Origin: Prolixibacter bellariivorans ATCC BAA-1284
GTDB lineage: Bacteria > Bacteroidota > Bacteroidia > Bacteroidales > Prolixibacteraceae
Assembly (NCBI RefSeq): GCF_000621705.1
Contig: NZ_JHXO01000009.1
Location: forward strand, 124,001-188,000
Direction of reading: 5' to 3'
Length of the DNA stretch: 64,000 nucleotides
Below the pieces are notes generated by a model that was not told where the DNA came from, did no database searches, and was given only the letters and a program-made list of their open reading frames with translations. Made by a program: the position numbers and the translations under genes. Within the stretch, counting starts at the first letter, position 1; each line of letters begins with the position of its first letter. Of the stretch, positions 51,097-60,283 are shown in pieces.

Positions 51097-53700
51097 TTAG
51101 AAATTAAAGGTTGCTCTCACATATACTCTTCGTGGCAGAATTGGACGGCCGACGAAAAAGTCGCCACCGCTAATCTGCGAATTTCCCTGACGGGGCGATC
51201 CCTCGGTAATGCCTACTGAATTGGCGAGGTTAAATACCGACACACCTAAACGAAATGACTGAGTTTTGCCCAACATCGTCGTGTAGCCGGCATCCAGGCG
51301 CATGATGGAATAGGGATCCAGCTTCACTGTATTTGCATCGTTGGCAAAACGCTTACCAATGAAATTATCTGATAAGCCGGCGTCAAACACACCATCATTG
51401 TAGGCAATACCCAACATTCCCATGGCACGGGGCTGTCTTCTCAACCAGTTACCAACCTGATCCGGATTTCCTTCTACTTTGGTATACTCGTGATTCTGAA
51501 CAGTTAAGTTACCGTAGAAATTCAGCTTCTTGGTCAGGTAATAACTTGCATACGCCTCCAGACCAATGGTCCGTGTACTTTGCACACTTACCTGTTCGGT
51601 GACACCACCAGCACCATCATTCACAAAATCAACTGAACGACGGTCGCCTAATGTTACGTAGTAAGTGCCCAGATTGGCTGCAAAATTCTTAAATCCGAAT
51701 TTAGCACCGGCTTCCGCCTGATAAATTTTTTCAGGTTTATATGACTGTGTCACACCGGGACTGATAAATTTCACCGAACGAATTTCGGGGAAGAAATACC
51801 CTTTCGAGAAGTTTGCATACAAATTGGCTTGATGCGACAATTTATACAGACCCGCCATCGCCAGTGCAAAACCATTGGTTTGTACAGTTCCTTTATCGAA
51901 AGTATTGGAGCCGATTCCGGTTTCACTGGTAATAAATCCTTTCGCATGCTCGTAGCGGAGACCGACGTCCAGATTGAATCGATTCCACTTAATTTCGTCT
52001 GCCAGATAACCGGCCGATTTCTGCATCGCATTCACTTTGTTAGATGTCTGCGAACCGGAACCGACAATGTAACCGCCTTCAGTATAGTTCTGAGTGACGC
52101 CATTTTCCTGATAAGTCACGTCCACCATTTTCGGTTGGTTCCGGAAATCGCCGAGATAGCTGTAAATGTAATCATCGTCGCGGGCAGAGGTGTATGAGTT
52201 GAACGTTCCAATCGTAAGATTATGATTCGCGCTTCCCCAGTCGAAATTTTTGGAGAGGTTAAACTCACCAACCAATTCCTGCATCGGGCGATTGCGATCC
52301 AAAATACGGTTTTGGAAAAGTAAATCTGTCTGTTTCAACGGCTGTCCGGTAGAAACATACGTGAACGTAGCATTGGCAGGCAAACCTCTTGCAGCGAGGT
52401 AATCAGACTGCAATTCCGGAACGTTATGTACTCCGTCACCATCTAAAAACAGGTTAAACTGATGCTGGTAACTGGCATATTTTGTTTTCACCTTCAACAC
52501 CCAGTCATTATCAAAATTGTAGTTGAAATCAGCCATCAGGTAACCACCTTTGGTCATTACACCATTGCTGATTTGCGATTTGTGAACACCATAAGGAGTA
52601 TCGAAAGAGAAATCAGTTGCCTCACCTGTCAGCGTCGTATAAACTGTTTTTCCGTCATTTCCTTTCGGGCGGGAATAGTTTCCGTTGTCGTTTTTCAACG
52701 GATAGGGCAAATAGAATACTACTTTGTCATCGATGTACTGTCCGTAAAGAGTAAAAGCACCTTTGCCGTCATTCAACATCTTTTTGATATTTCCACGGAA
52801 TTGTCCACCAACTGTTTTCAGACCTGTCTTCAAAGGCCCTTCGTCGTACCGGAGGAAACCAGAAAAGGCATAGAAAGTCGTTTTATTAATCTGCCCTGAA
52901 GAGAGTACATCAGCTCGTGCACGACCGCCATCAGCCCATTCGAGCTGAATTTTGTTTTCGGGGATAGCTGAGCCTGTAATACTGGAATAGTTGATAATAC
53001 CTGCAACCGATCCAGCGCCGAACAAGGTAGAAACACCTCCTTTTACAAATTCCATATTCCGGAAGCCTAAATCATTCCGAAAATAAACATCGTGTGCCGA
53101 AGAGTTCAGACCGAAAGCACTCAAAATCGGAATTCCGTCAATCTGAATAGGGGTAAACTGATACTGTCCGCCGGAAGGCAAACCACGTACAAACACGTTG
53201 GAGGCAACCTCGCCACCGCCACCTTCGGCAGTGATACCGGGAACCGTCCGCAGAATATCAGCCTGACTGTTGGACGTCAGTTTCTCCAGCTTCTTGCTGT
53301 CCATTTCAGTCATCGACAACGGAGAATCGAATTGCGTCCGTTTACTAAACGTTGCAGTCACAACCACATCGTTCAGGTTAAACAAGTCGGCAGAGAGGGC
53401 AAAATCCTTGTTAAGTGTTTTACCTTCCTGAATGGTTACTTTTGTGGTTTGCTTTGTATAACCAACAAAGGAAACACTGACCGTAGACGTTCCGGCCGGA
53501 AGGCTCAGTGAATAATGGCCATTTCCATCGGTGATGGTACCGTTTGTTGTGCCATCGACATATACCTGCGCCCCAGGTAACGGATTGCCGTTATCACTTT
53601 CGGTTACCTTTCCTGATAAGGTACCTGTTCCCTGTGCCATTGATGTCAGAGATAACATCATTAAGGCAAGAAAATGAACTAAAAAAATGTTAGTCTTCAT
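51097..53700 (-). CDS. TonB-dependent receptor of the glycosylglycerate locus
   Basis: An 867-residue outer-membrane receptor. The signal peptide MKTNIFLVHFLALMMLSLTSM(AQ) is followed by a carboxypeptidase-like domain (~25-110: LSGKVTESDNGNPLPGAQVY), the TonB box/plug (DVVVTATFSKRTQFDSPLSM, EVASNVFVRGLPSGG, STLFGAGSVAGIINY) and a beta barrel ending RRVYVRATFNF. It is shorter than SusC proteins and no SusD partner is encoded, so it resembles receptors for small ligands. Its place as first gene before the GH63/symporter/phosphorylase/kinase set implies that it imports the glycosylglycerate. Separated from these by a terminator hairpin. Confidence 0.94.
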   Translation of the reverse strand: MKTNIFLVHFLALMMLSLTSMAQGTGTLSGKVTESDNGNPLPGAQVYVDGTTNGTITDGNGHYSLSLPAGTSTVSVSFVGYTKQTTKVTIQEGKTLNKDFALSADLFNLNDVVVTATFSKRTQFDSPLSMTEMDSKKLEKLTSNSQADILRTVPGITAEGGGGEVASNVFVRGLPSGGQYQFTPIQIDGIPILSAFGLNSSAHDVYFRNDLGFRNMEFVKGGVSTLFGAGSVAGIINYSSITGSAIPENKIQLEWADGGRARADVLSSGQINKTTFYAFSGFLRYDEGPLKTGLKTVGGQFRGNIKKMLNDGKGAFTLYGQYIDDKVVFYLPYPLKNDNGNYSRPKGNDGKTVYTTLTGEATDFSFDTPYGVHKSQISNGVMTKGGYLMADFNYNFDNDWVLKVKTKYASYQHQFNLFLDGDGVHNVPELQSDYLAARGLPANATFTYVSTGQPLKQTDLLFQNRILDRNRPMQELVGEFNLSKNFDWGSANHNLTIGTFNSYTSARDDDYIYSYLGDFRNQPKMVDVTYQENGVTQNYTEGGYIVGSGSQTSNKVNAMQKSAGYLADEIKWNRFNLDVGLRYEHAKGFITSETGIGSNTFDKGTVQTNGFALAMAGLYKLSHQANLYANFSKGYFFPEIRSVKFISPGVTQSYKPEKIYQAEAGAKFGFKNFAANLGTYYVTLGDRRSVDFVNDGAGGVTEQVSVQSTRTIGLEAYASYYLTKKLNFYGNLTVQNHEYTKVEGNPDQVGNWLRRQPRAMGMLGIAYNDGVFDAGLSDNFIGKRFANDANTVKLDPYSIMRLDAGYTTMLGKTQSFRLGVSVFNLANSVGITEGSPRQGNSQISGGDFFVGRPILPRRVYVRATFNF

Positions 53701-53888
53701 AGGTTTACTATTTTTTAAAAGGACTTGGATTGAATTTTCTGATGGTAAAACTATGAACTATAAATCCCGGACTCCTGACTCTGATTTTCCATTTATGGTA
53801 CTCTATTTGCCTTTTATTAATATATGGTTAATTTTACTGTCAACACAATGCCACTTTGATAACATAAAGTTAAAACGAGTCTAAATAA

Positions 53889-54767
53889 ATGACAGGAAGA
53901 CCGACCATCGAAATGCTGACTGAAGATCCGGGACAGTCAATTTTATGCAGAAGGATTGTAAGGGCGAAACGTCCCGATATCCACAACGAAGGCGTGTGGC
54001 ATTATCATCCCGACTTTGAAATCACTTACACACTGAAAAGTTCCGGTAAGCGTTTTGTAGGCTACAATATATCGGACTATACCGAAAGTGATTTTGTTCT
54101 GATTGGTGAGAACCTACCCCACTCCTGGATTACCAATCAATACACGGAGCAGATTGTAGTCAACTTTAAAAGGGACATGTTTGGCGATGCATTTTGGAAT
54201 GCCCCTGAGATGAAAAAAATAGAAGAGTTGTTGGACAAGAGTCAGCAAGGCATCTTTTTCAATTCGGAAACGTCGTCGAAAGCATTGCCATTAATGTTTA
54301 TGATTGAACGCGAAAATGGGTTCAACCGGCTTCTGCATTTTTTCCGTCTCCTAGATTTGCTGGCTAATTCCGAAACACAGGAAGTCATTACGCATTTTCA
54401 TCACGAAGTGAAAGACAGCCTGAAAGCTTCGAACCGCATTGAGCGAATCTATTCCTACATCTTGCAGAATTATCAATCGAACGACATTTCGTTTACGGAG
54501 CTAAGCAAGGAATTAAATATGAATAAGAGTTCGGTGTGTAAGTTTGTCAAGAAAGTAACCAAGAAGACTTTCTCAGAGATTGTAATCGAGACCCGCGTCA
54601 GTGAGGCCTGCAAACTTCTCGCCGTTAGCGACATGTATATTTCCGAGATTTGCTTTGCCTGTGGCTTTAACAACCTCTCAAACTTTAATCGTTCGTTTAA
54701 AAAAATAATGCACACGACTCCCAAAGAGTATCGAAATATTTACCGGAGTTCGAAGAAGGAGGACTAA
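53889..54767 (+). CDS. AraC-family transcriptional regulator
   Basis: A 292-residue regulator. The N-terminal ~120 residues form a cupin-type sensor (GVWHYHPDFEITYTLKSSGK, FVLIGENLPHSWITNQYTEQ). The C-terminal ~100 residues form two helix-turn-helix motifs: ISFTELSKELNMNKSSVCKF, and MYISEICFACGFNNLSNFNR followed by FKKIMHTTPKEYRNIYR. It is divergent from the TonB receptor gene across a 188-base gap and is the only regulator near the glycosylglycerate genes, so it probably senses the sugar and switches them on. ATG 53889 was taken as start. Confidence 0.94.
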   Translation: MTGRPTIEMLTEDPGQSILCRRIVRAKRPDIHNEGVWHYHPDFEITYTLKSSGKRFVGYNISDYTESDFVLIGENLPHSWITNQYTEQIVVNFKRDMFGDAFWNAPEMKKIEELLDKSQQGIFFNSETSSKALPLMFMIERENGFNRLLHFFRLLDLLANSETQEVITHFHHEVKDSLKASNRIERIYSYILQNYQSNDISFTELSKELNMNKSSVCKFVKKVTKKTFSEIVIETRVSEACKLLAVSDMYISEICFACGFNNLSNFNRSFKKIMHTTPKEYRNIYRSSKKED

Positions 54768-54804
54768 AATTACTACAGAATTTTTAATAACACACAATCC
54801 ACTA

Positions 54805-55914
54805 TTACGCCCGGTACTTTTGCAACAGCTCCAGCATTTTCCGGTCGAGCTGATTACCACGGAAGTTTTCGTAGTTCACATCTTTCCGGCCTGAATTGAA
54901 GATACCAAAATCCCCTTTCAGGTTCCAGAGGCTCCATCCCCAGCCCATTTCCCGCCACAGCGAAAGAAAATCCTCCATCCAGCTCAGGCAAATTTCATGC
55001 GGAGTATATTTATAACATCCCCATTCGCCCACATGCACATTCACGCCTTTCTTCATCAGCGGGCGCCAGGGATCAATCTTTTCCTTCCTGAGCACCTCTT
55101 TATTCCAGGTTTTACCATTCTTATCAGTAAACGGCCAGGAAGGTTTCGGCCAGCTATCGGGAGTATATCCCGGGACCCAACTCGCCCGGTAGTGTGAAAC
55201 CTGCATCGGGTCGTAACCGCGACAACTCTGTACAAGGCCCAAATCAGCGATTTCCGGAACCGGATCGCGTCCCACGTTAATACCGTCTGCAAAAATCAGT
55301 CGTTTCGGATCTTCTTCCCGGATAGCTTCCACCAGCGCTCTGACCACACGGGCGTAGTTTTCATTGGGTGTGACAGGAGGTTCGTTGAGCAGGTCAAAAC
55401 TGAGACGCCGGTTCGGAATGCCCTTGTAACGTCGTGTAATATACCGCCAGTGATAAATGGCCGCCTCAAGAGCCTTGTCCTTCTCGGGCCCGTAAAACAA
55501 ATCGATGGGTTCCAGACCACGACCATTAATACAATAACCCGGAATCCGATGAAGGTTCATGTTGATATGCACATTATACTGATGTCCGAAGTTCACCGCC
55601 TGATCGACATCGAGAAATACTTTCTCATTGATATCCATCCATTTGTCCACTTCCGGTTTCGACCAGTTCCAGTACGACATGGGCAGCCGGGCAAAATTGA
55701 ATCCCAACTCCTGCATCAGTGCGAAATCTTCCTCATCGTATTTGCGGTTGGGCTGATTTCCCGAAAACTTGGCCAACAAATTAAAACCATACCAGCGGGG
55801 AATGTTCCCCGGACGAATATCCTTTGCTTCATCGAAAGCCAAAGTACTGCCCGAAGTAAGCAGGGTCGCGGCAGTTGCCAGACCAGCTCGTTTCAAAAAG
55901 TCACGTCTTTCCAT
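54805..55914 (-). CDS. GH5-family glycoside hydrolase, Tat-exported
   Basis: A 369-residue enzyme with a twin-arginine signal (MERRDFLKRAGLATAATLLT). The TIM barrel shows HINMNLHRIPGYC, acid/base Glu178 in DLLNEPPV, and nucleophile Glu297 in VHVGEWGCYKY, with WSLWNLKGDFGIFNS near the end, as in GH5. Families in GH5 cut beta-glucans, mannans or beta-glucosides; the exact target is not readable. It follows the Sel1-repeat gene by 42 bases on the same strand and converges with the AraC gene (37 bases apart). A link to the glycosylglycerate locus is not evident. Confidence 0.92.
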   Translation of the reverse strand: MERRDFLKRAGLATAATLLTSGSTLAFDEAKDIRPGNIPRWYGFNLLAKFSGNQPNRKYDEEDFALMQELGFNFARLPMSYWNWSKPEVDKWMDINEKVFLDVDQAVNFGHQYNVHINMNLHRIPGYCINGRGLEPIDLFYGPEKDKALEAAIYHWRYITRRYKGIPNRRLSFDLLNEPPVTPNENYARVVRALVEAIREEDPKRLIFADGINVGRDPVPEIADLGLVQSCRGYDPMQVSHYRASWVPGYTPDSWPKPSWPFTDKNGKTWNKEVLRKEKIDPWRPLMKKGVNVHVGEWGCYKYTPHEICLSWMEDFLSLWREMGWGWSLWNLKGDFGIFNSGRKDVNYENFRGNQLDRKMLELLQKYRA

Positions 55915-55956
55915 CGTAGTTAGGTTTGTTAGTTCAGCTCAACCGGAAATCGTCTT

Positions 55957-58527
55957 TTATTTCGCCCGATTCAAGTTTCCCTTTAAGATATTCCCTTCTG
56001 CATCGGTTACGAGGTAAGGCATCCAGTATTCCAGCGCTGCGGGACCTTCAGGAAGTTTATCCATGTGCAACAATTCGGCCGCCGTGAGCCAACCACCTGC
56101 TGACGCATCTTCCAACAACTCCCGGGCCTTCTCCAGGTCCTTGCGAACACCCAAACCAGCGAGATACAGCAAAGCCTGATTAAAGCGGGCCATTTCGTCA
56201 CCACCTTTAGCCAGTTCGTTTAGCTGCTCCAAACAAGCTTTAAAATCAGGACCATTCAATTCTCCTCTTTTCAGGAAAGTGGCTTTGTTCAATTTTGCAG
56301 CGCGCAATCCGCCTTCTGCTCCGGTGTTCAACCACTTCAATGCTTCCGCCGGATTGCGTTTTTCCAGTTCGGGTGAAACCAGCAAGGTTCCCAGCAAATT
56401 GGCAGCAGGCAAAAATCCATCTTTGGCAGCAGGTTCCAAAAATGAAATCGCTTTAGGGTAATCCGCCTTCTCATCTTCTCCGGAGTATAGCCGCCCCAAC
56501 ATAAAGCGCGATTCATTATCGCCTCCGTATCCGCCTTTTGCAAAACATTCAGCTGCCTGAACCGGATCGGCCTCCGTTCCTTCGCCATCTAAATAAAGCT
56601 CTCCGAGTGTTCGCCAAGCCTCGGTGAAACCGCTTTCGGCTGCTTCGCGGTAGAGCGCAAACGCCTTTTCCCGATCTTTCGGAATGCCTTCACCATAAAA
56701 GTACATTCCCGCCAGGTTGTATTTTGCTTCCGCTGAGCCTTCCTCAGCGGCTTTTTCAAACAATTGCAAAGCTTTGGAATAATCTTTTTCCAGGCCTTCG
56801 CCCATGTAATAAAGCACGCCAAGGTTATATTCGCCCAAGGCGAAACCGTTTTCGGCTGCTTTCTGATACCATTTGGCAGCTTCTTCCAAATTGGCCTCGA
56901 TGCCTTTTCCCTGATGATAAGCGTTCCCCAGGTTATTCATCGCCTCCGGAACACCTTTTTCTGCCGCAAGGCGATACATCTCCACAGCCTTCTCAATATT
57001 GAATTCTGTTCCCCGCCCGGCTTCATACAGTACTCCCAGATTAAAAAGCGCACGGGCATATCCTTCGTCAGCGGCCTTCCGGTACCAGGTAAATGCCTTT
57101 TCCGGATTCTTCTCTACCGTTATGCCATTCTCGTAATAAACACCAACCCGGAACATTCCACCAGGGACACCTTTCTCTGCCGCATCCATAAACCACTGAA
57201 ACGATTTCTCTTTATCGGACCAATAGCTCAGGCCTTTCTCGTGCATGATGCCAACCAGGTAAGCAGCCCTCGGATGGCCTGCCTCGGCAGCACGACTGAA
57301 ATAATCGGCAGCCGCATGATCGTCTTTATCGGTAATTTCACCTGCCAGGCAGAGACTCGCATAGCGGTACTGTGCTTCAACGACACCTTTATCGGCAGCT
57401 CGTTTGGCATAATCAACGGCCTTCTTTGTATTTTGCTCAACATTCTCGCCCGTTTCACACAGGTAAGACAGACGAAGCATCGCCTCCGCATTACCTCCCA
57501 ACGCAGCCTTTTCGAGCCATTCAGCTCCTTCCGATTCAGCTTTTTCAAGGTATTGATTGGCAATAATTTCCTGTGCCGGTGCATACCCTTTGTCAGCCGC
57601 GACCTGATACCAGTCGTGCGATTCTCCCAATTCGTCCAGCAGGCGTCCGAGCAAAAACATGGCCTCCATGAAATTAGCATCGGCAGCTTGTTGCAGATAG
57701 TTTTTTGCCTGTTCGATATCCTTCTCGACGCCCAGACCTTCGAAGAGTATTTTGCCCATTTTCATGGCAATATCAGCCGGCAGGGGATCATCAATTTTCG
57801 AGAACCAATGATAAGCCAGTGCGTAATCCTGTTCTGTTCCCCGTCCTTCGTAGTAAAACCGGCCAACTTTGCCACAAGCTTCCGGATAATCAAGTTCAGC
57901 TGCATTTAGATACCAATCAAACGCTTTGGGAAGCTTTACCGGCACCGACAATCCCTCTTCGAATACTTCACCGATCTTGTACATGGCCGGGGCGTAACCG
58001 ACTTTCGCCGATTCGTACCAGTTATCGACCGCTTCTTCCAAATCGCGACGACCACCTTTTCCGAGACGGACCAGTCGTCCAAAATTATATTTGGCTACAA
58101 TGTCACCTCTTTCGGCTCCACGCTCGTACCACTCGAAGGCTTTCTCGTCATTTTCCTCCAGGCCGATTCCAGTCTCCCGCATCTCACCAATGTAGTTGCA
58201 AGCATCGGCACCGCCAGCCCGGGCTGACTCAAGAAACCAGCGGACCGACTTACTGGCATCCTTTTGCCGGTTCTCTCCCGTGTAATACCATTTCCCGATA
58301 GTCAAAGCAGCCTTTTCGAATCCTTCAGCCATCAGCTCCTCAAAGGCTTTGTTCGCTTTATCCCACGAACTCTCCTGTTCATAAAAATCCAGGAATATCA
58401 TGGCAGGCTTATAACCAGAATCAAAAGCTTTTTGAATCCGCTTCAGGCCCTTTTCTACTTTTTCTTTCTTCAGCAGTTCCAGACCTTTCAGAAATAGTTT
58501 GTTTTCAGGGAATATATTTTCAGTCAT
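55957..58527 (-). CDS. large Sel1-repeat protein
   Basis: An 856-residue protein made of roughly twenty Sel1-like repeats of ~36 residues, with units such as AMYKIGEVFEEGLSVPVKLP, ARALFNLGVLYEAGRGTEFN, AMNNLGNAYHQGKGIEANLE, AKYNLAGMYFYGEGIPKDRE and AWRTLGELYLDGEGTEADP. Such solenoids act as protein-binding scaffolds. No signal peptide (MTENIFPENKLFLKG) or membrane helix is seen, so it is cytoplasmic, unlike many exported Sel1 proteins. The repeats fill the whole chain with no other domain. It may be co-transcribed with the GH5 gene. Partner unknown. Confidence 0.93.
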   Translation of the reverse strand: MTENIFPENKLFLKGLELLKKEKVEKGLKRIQKAFDSGYKPAMIFLDFYEQESSWDKANKAFEELMAEGFEKAALTIGKWYYTGENRQKDASKSVRWFLESARAGGADACNYIGEMRETGIGLEENDEKAFEWYERGAERGDIVAKYNFGRLVRLGKGGRRDLEEAVDNWYESAKVGYAPAMYKIGEVFEEGLSVPVKLPKAFDWYLNAAELDYPEACGKVGRFYYEGRGTEQDYALAYHWFSKIDDPLPADIAMKMGKILFEGLGVEKDIEQAKNYLQQAADANFMEAMFLLGRLLDELGESHDWYQVAADKGYAPAQEIIANQYLEKAESEGAEWLEKAALGGNAEAMLRLSYLCETGENVEQNTKKAVDYAKRAADKGVVEAQYRYASLCLAGEITDKDDHAAADYFSRAAEAGHPRAAYLVGIMHEKGLSYWSDKEKSFQWFMDAAEKGVPGGMFRVGVYYENGITVEKNPEKAFTWYRKAADEGYARALFNLGVLYEAGRGTEFNIEKAVEMYRLAAEKGVPEAMNNLGNAYHQGKGIEANLEEAAKWYQKAAENGFALGEYNLGVLYYMGEGLEKDYSKALQLFEKAAEEGSAEAKYNLAGMYFYGEGIPKDREKAFALYREAAESGFTEAWRTLGELYLDGEGTEADPVQAAECFAKGGYGGDNESRFMLGRLYSGEDEKADYPKAISFLEPAAKDGFLPAANLLGTLLVSPELEKRNPAEALKWLNTGAEGGLRAAKLNKATFLKRGELNGPDFKACLEQLNELAKGGDEMARFNQALLYLAGLGVRKDLEKARELLEDASAGGWLTAAELLHMDKLPEGPAALEYWMPYLVTDAEGNILKGNLNRAK

Positions 58528-58792
58528 TGCTTATCAATTTAACAGACTCTAAAAATAGCTTAACCAGTTAACAGAATGAAACTGTTCAACTGAAATTCTG
58601 TAATATTTTTTTGATATGCTGTCTCTTCGTTCACCATCGTTCCGGCAATTTAAGTTTGTTTTCCTGCCGGATCAATGGAAGATTTATTGCCAACATCCCA
58701 ATCCAATACTGCTTACAAAAATGAACCATAATTCCACAACGCCAACTGGTACCATGGCGTTGGTGGCCGGCCCACACCCGGGTGTAACCACC

Positions 58793-59044
58793 GGTGGGGA
58801 TCGTCCGCTAAGAGGTGGGCAGACTCCGCTAACTGGTGGGGACTGTCCGCTGAGTGGTGGGCAGACTCCGCTAATTGGTGGGGACTGTCCGCTGAGTGGT
58901 GGGCAGACTCCGCTAACCGGTGGGGACTGTCCGCTGAGTGGTGGGCAGACTCCGCTAACCGGTGGGGATCGCCCGCTAAGTAGTGGCCGGACTTCGCTGA
59001 CTGGTGGGGACTGTCCGCTATGTGGTGTGGAAAACCGTCCGCAT
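58793..59044. repeat. 21-bp tandem array, 12 units (six 42-bp double units)
   Basis: Twelve consecutive 21-bp units run without gaps. Two kinds alternate: GGTGGGGACTGTCCGCTGAG(T) and GGTGGGCAGACTCCGCTAAC(C), so the higher-order period is 42 bp. Units 3 to 8 are nearly identical; units 1, 9, 10 and 12 are diverged, which fits older edges and a recently expanded core. All frames with a period of seven codons stay open by construction, which produces a long artificial frame on both strands. The array ends 24 bases before the -33 box of the HD gene promoter. Confidence 0.95.
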
Positions 59045-59067
59045 GACAAAAGATATTGGCCGCAGTA

Positions 59068-59099
59068 TTGCAAATATTTCGAACAACCAACTAATTTTA
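59068..59099 (+). promoter_or_regulatory. probable promoter of the HD-domain gene
   Basis: TTG at 59068-59070, a 21-base spacer and TAATTTTA at 59092-59099 (one mismatch to TAnnTTTG). A start near 59106 leaves a short leader before ATG 59117 and places the tandem array upstream of the transcript. Confidence 0.55.
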
Positions 59100-59116
59100 C
59101 CACAAACACCGAGACC

Positions 59117-59656
59117 ATGGAACCACTGGAAATTATAGACCGCTATTACAAAAAGAACTCAAAAGCATACAATATTCTTGTTACCCACAGCCAGTTGGTA
59201 ACTAAAAAAGCGCTGTGGATAGCACGACGCCATCCCGAATTAAATCCCGATACGGAGTTTATTGAAGAAGCCGGCATGTTGCACGATATTGGCATTATCA
59301 AGACCCATGCTCCCGACCTGGGATGCTTTGGCGAACTTCCTTATTTATGCCACGGATATTTGGGGCGCGAAATGCTGGAAGCAGAAGGTTTGAACGACCA
59401 CGCCCTGGTATGTGAACGTCACACCGGAGTCGGCATTACGGCGGAAGAAGTGGTAAAGAACAAACTACCTCTGCCCGAGCGCGATTTTGTGCCGGAATCG
59501 GTAGAAGAACAAATTATTTGTTTTGCCGATAAATTCTTCTCCAAAAGCAAGGATCTGAAAAAAGAAAAATCGCTAACTGAAATACGGAACTCGATGGGAC
59601 GGTTCGGACAGAGAAACATCGATCGCTTCGATGAGTGGTGTGAACTATTTCTGTAA
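59117..59656 (+). CDS. HD-domain phosphohydrolase
   Basis: A 179-residue protein from ATG 59117 ([20 protein letters not shown]). The frame extends 167 codons upstream only because it runs through the 21-bp array; a promoter right before this ATG supports the short form. HD-family marks are [20 protein letters not shown] (first His), [20 protein letters not shown] (the HD pair), [29 protein letters not shown] and [15 protein letters not shown] (last Asp). The family hydrolyses phosphate esters of nucleotides or related compounds; the substrate is unknown. Cytoplasmic. Followed by a bidirectional terminator. Confidence 0.9.
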   Translation: MEPLEIIDRYYKKNSKAYNILVTHSQLVTKKALWIARRHPELNPDTEFIEEAGMLHDIGIIKTHAPDLGCFGELPYLCHGYLGREMLEAEGLNDHALVCERHTGVGITAEEVVKNKLPLPERDFVPESVEEQIICFADKFFSKSKDLKKEKSLTEIRNSMGRFGQRNIDRFDEWCELFL

Positions 59657-59679
59657 AACTAAAAAACGATAACAAAATA

Positions 59680-59706
59680 AAAGGCGGGAAAATTCCCGCC
59701 TTTCTT
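59680..59706 (+). terminator. bidirectional terminator
   Basis: AAAGGCGGGAA (59680-59690) and TTCCCGCCTTT (59693-59703) form a perfect 11-bp stem with U-runs on both strands, between the convergent HD and NiSOD genes. Confidence 0.9.
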
Positions 59707-59724
59707 CCTTACCTAAACTTTCTA

Positions 59725-60198
59725 TCAGTGACTATGATTATGCTCTGCTTCTTCGAAGTACAGAGCGGCAAATTTGTCTACTACATCATTCATCATTCCA
59801 ATGTATTTCAAATCCGTCGTTTGCTTCGCCTTCATGGCGTACACACATAATTCGTGTAATAATCCCAGCATTTTAGCATTTTTCTTTTGTTGTTCCGGGT
59901 CGTCGCTCACCTTGATACGCTGAAACATAAAATACTGGGTAGCAACATCCTGAATCTTCGTAGCATGCACGTCTTTATTGGTCACCCAGCGAACCAACTG
60001 GTTATAATTAACCGGCGTTTCACCCGATAATTGAGTAACCATCTGCATACTTTTTTCCACTGTGTGGATATCTTCTTTTAACAGTTGAATGCGAAGTGAA
60101 TCTCCATAAATTCCGCAGGGAATCTCGCAGTGGGCTTTGGCCTCACCCGAAAGCATAGCCAGGAGAGCAAAGAGGGTAATAAATACCAATTTTTTCAT
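59725..60198 (-). CDS. sodN: nickel superoxide dismutase with signal peptide
   Basis: A 157-residue protein. The signal peptide MKKLVFITLFALLAMLSGEA(KA) is followed directly by HCEIPCGIYGD, the nickel hook of NiSOD (His1, Cys2, Cys6, Tyr9; here His23, Cys24, Cys28, Tyr31 before cleavage). The four-helix mature part (HTVEKSMQMVTQLSGETPVN, NQLVRWVTNKDVHATKIQDV) fits the family. It disproportionates superoxide. In classical NiSOD a short propeptide is removed by the SodX protease; here ordinary signal peptidase cleavage at AKA would expose His1 and place the enzyme in the periplasm. A histidine-rich end (EHNHSH) may help load nickel. No sodX-like gene is adjacent. Confidence 0.9.
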   Translation of the reverse strand: MKKLVFITLFALLAMLSGEAKAHCEIPCGIYGDSLRIQLLKEDIHTVEKSMQMVTQLSGETPVNYNQLVRWVTNKDVHATKIQDVATQYFMFQRIKVSDDPEQQKKNAKMLGLLHELCVYAMKAKQTTDLKYIGMMNDVVDKFAALYFEEAEHNHSH

Positions 60199-60283
60199 AA
60201 TATCAGGTTTTTATCGTTAGTTAATTTGCGTATTATTAACACAGTAAGTCGCTCATTGTTCAACAATAATCTGGTCCGACTGT

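Larger units (their letters stand above)
58528..59116. other. 589-base intergenic region with tandem array and promoter
   Basis: Upstream of the HD-domain gene. 58528-58730 is AT-rich and featureless. An inverted repeat AACGCCA/TGGCGTT lies around 58738-58761, followed by GC-rich DNA, the 21-bp array (58793-59044) and the promoter (59068-59099). Confidence 0.6.

Noticed and set aside
56764-57909. A 381-residue plus-strand frame within the Sel1-repeat gene.
   Set aside because: It is an antisense shadow of a repetitive coding gene with strong Sel1 motifs on the minus strand.
58793-59044. CRISPR array in the 21-bp repeat.
   Set aside because: Units are contiguous without spacers; this is a minisatellite.
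58616-59116. A 346-residue frame starting at 58616 that runs through the 21-bp array into the HD-domain protein.
   Set aside because: The upstream 167 residues are seven-residue repeats forced open by the 21-bp unit; the opposite strand is open too, and a promoter with a natural ATG lies at 59068-59117.
58684-59118. A proline/serine-rich repeat protein on the minus strand across the 21-bp array.
   Set aside because: The frame exists only because the repeat length is a multiple of three; no start signal or family resemblance.
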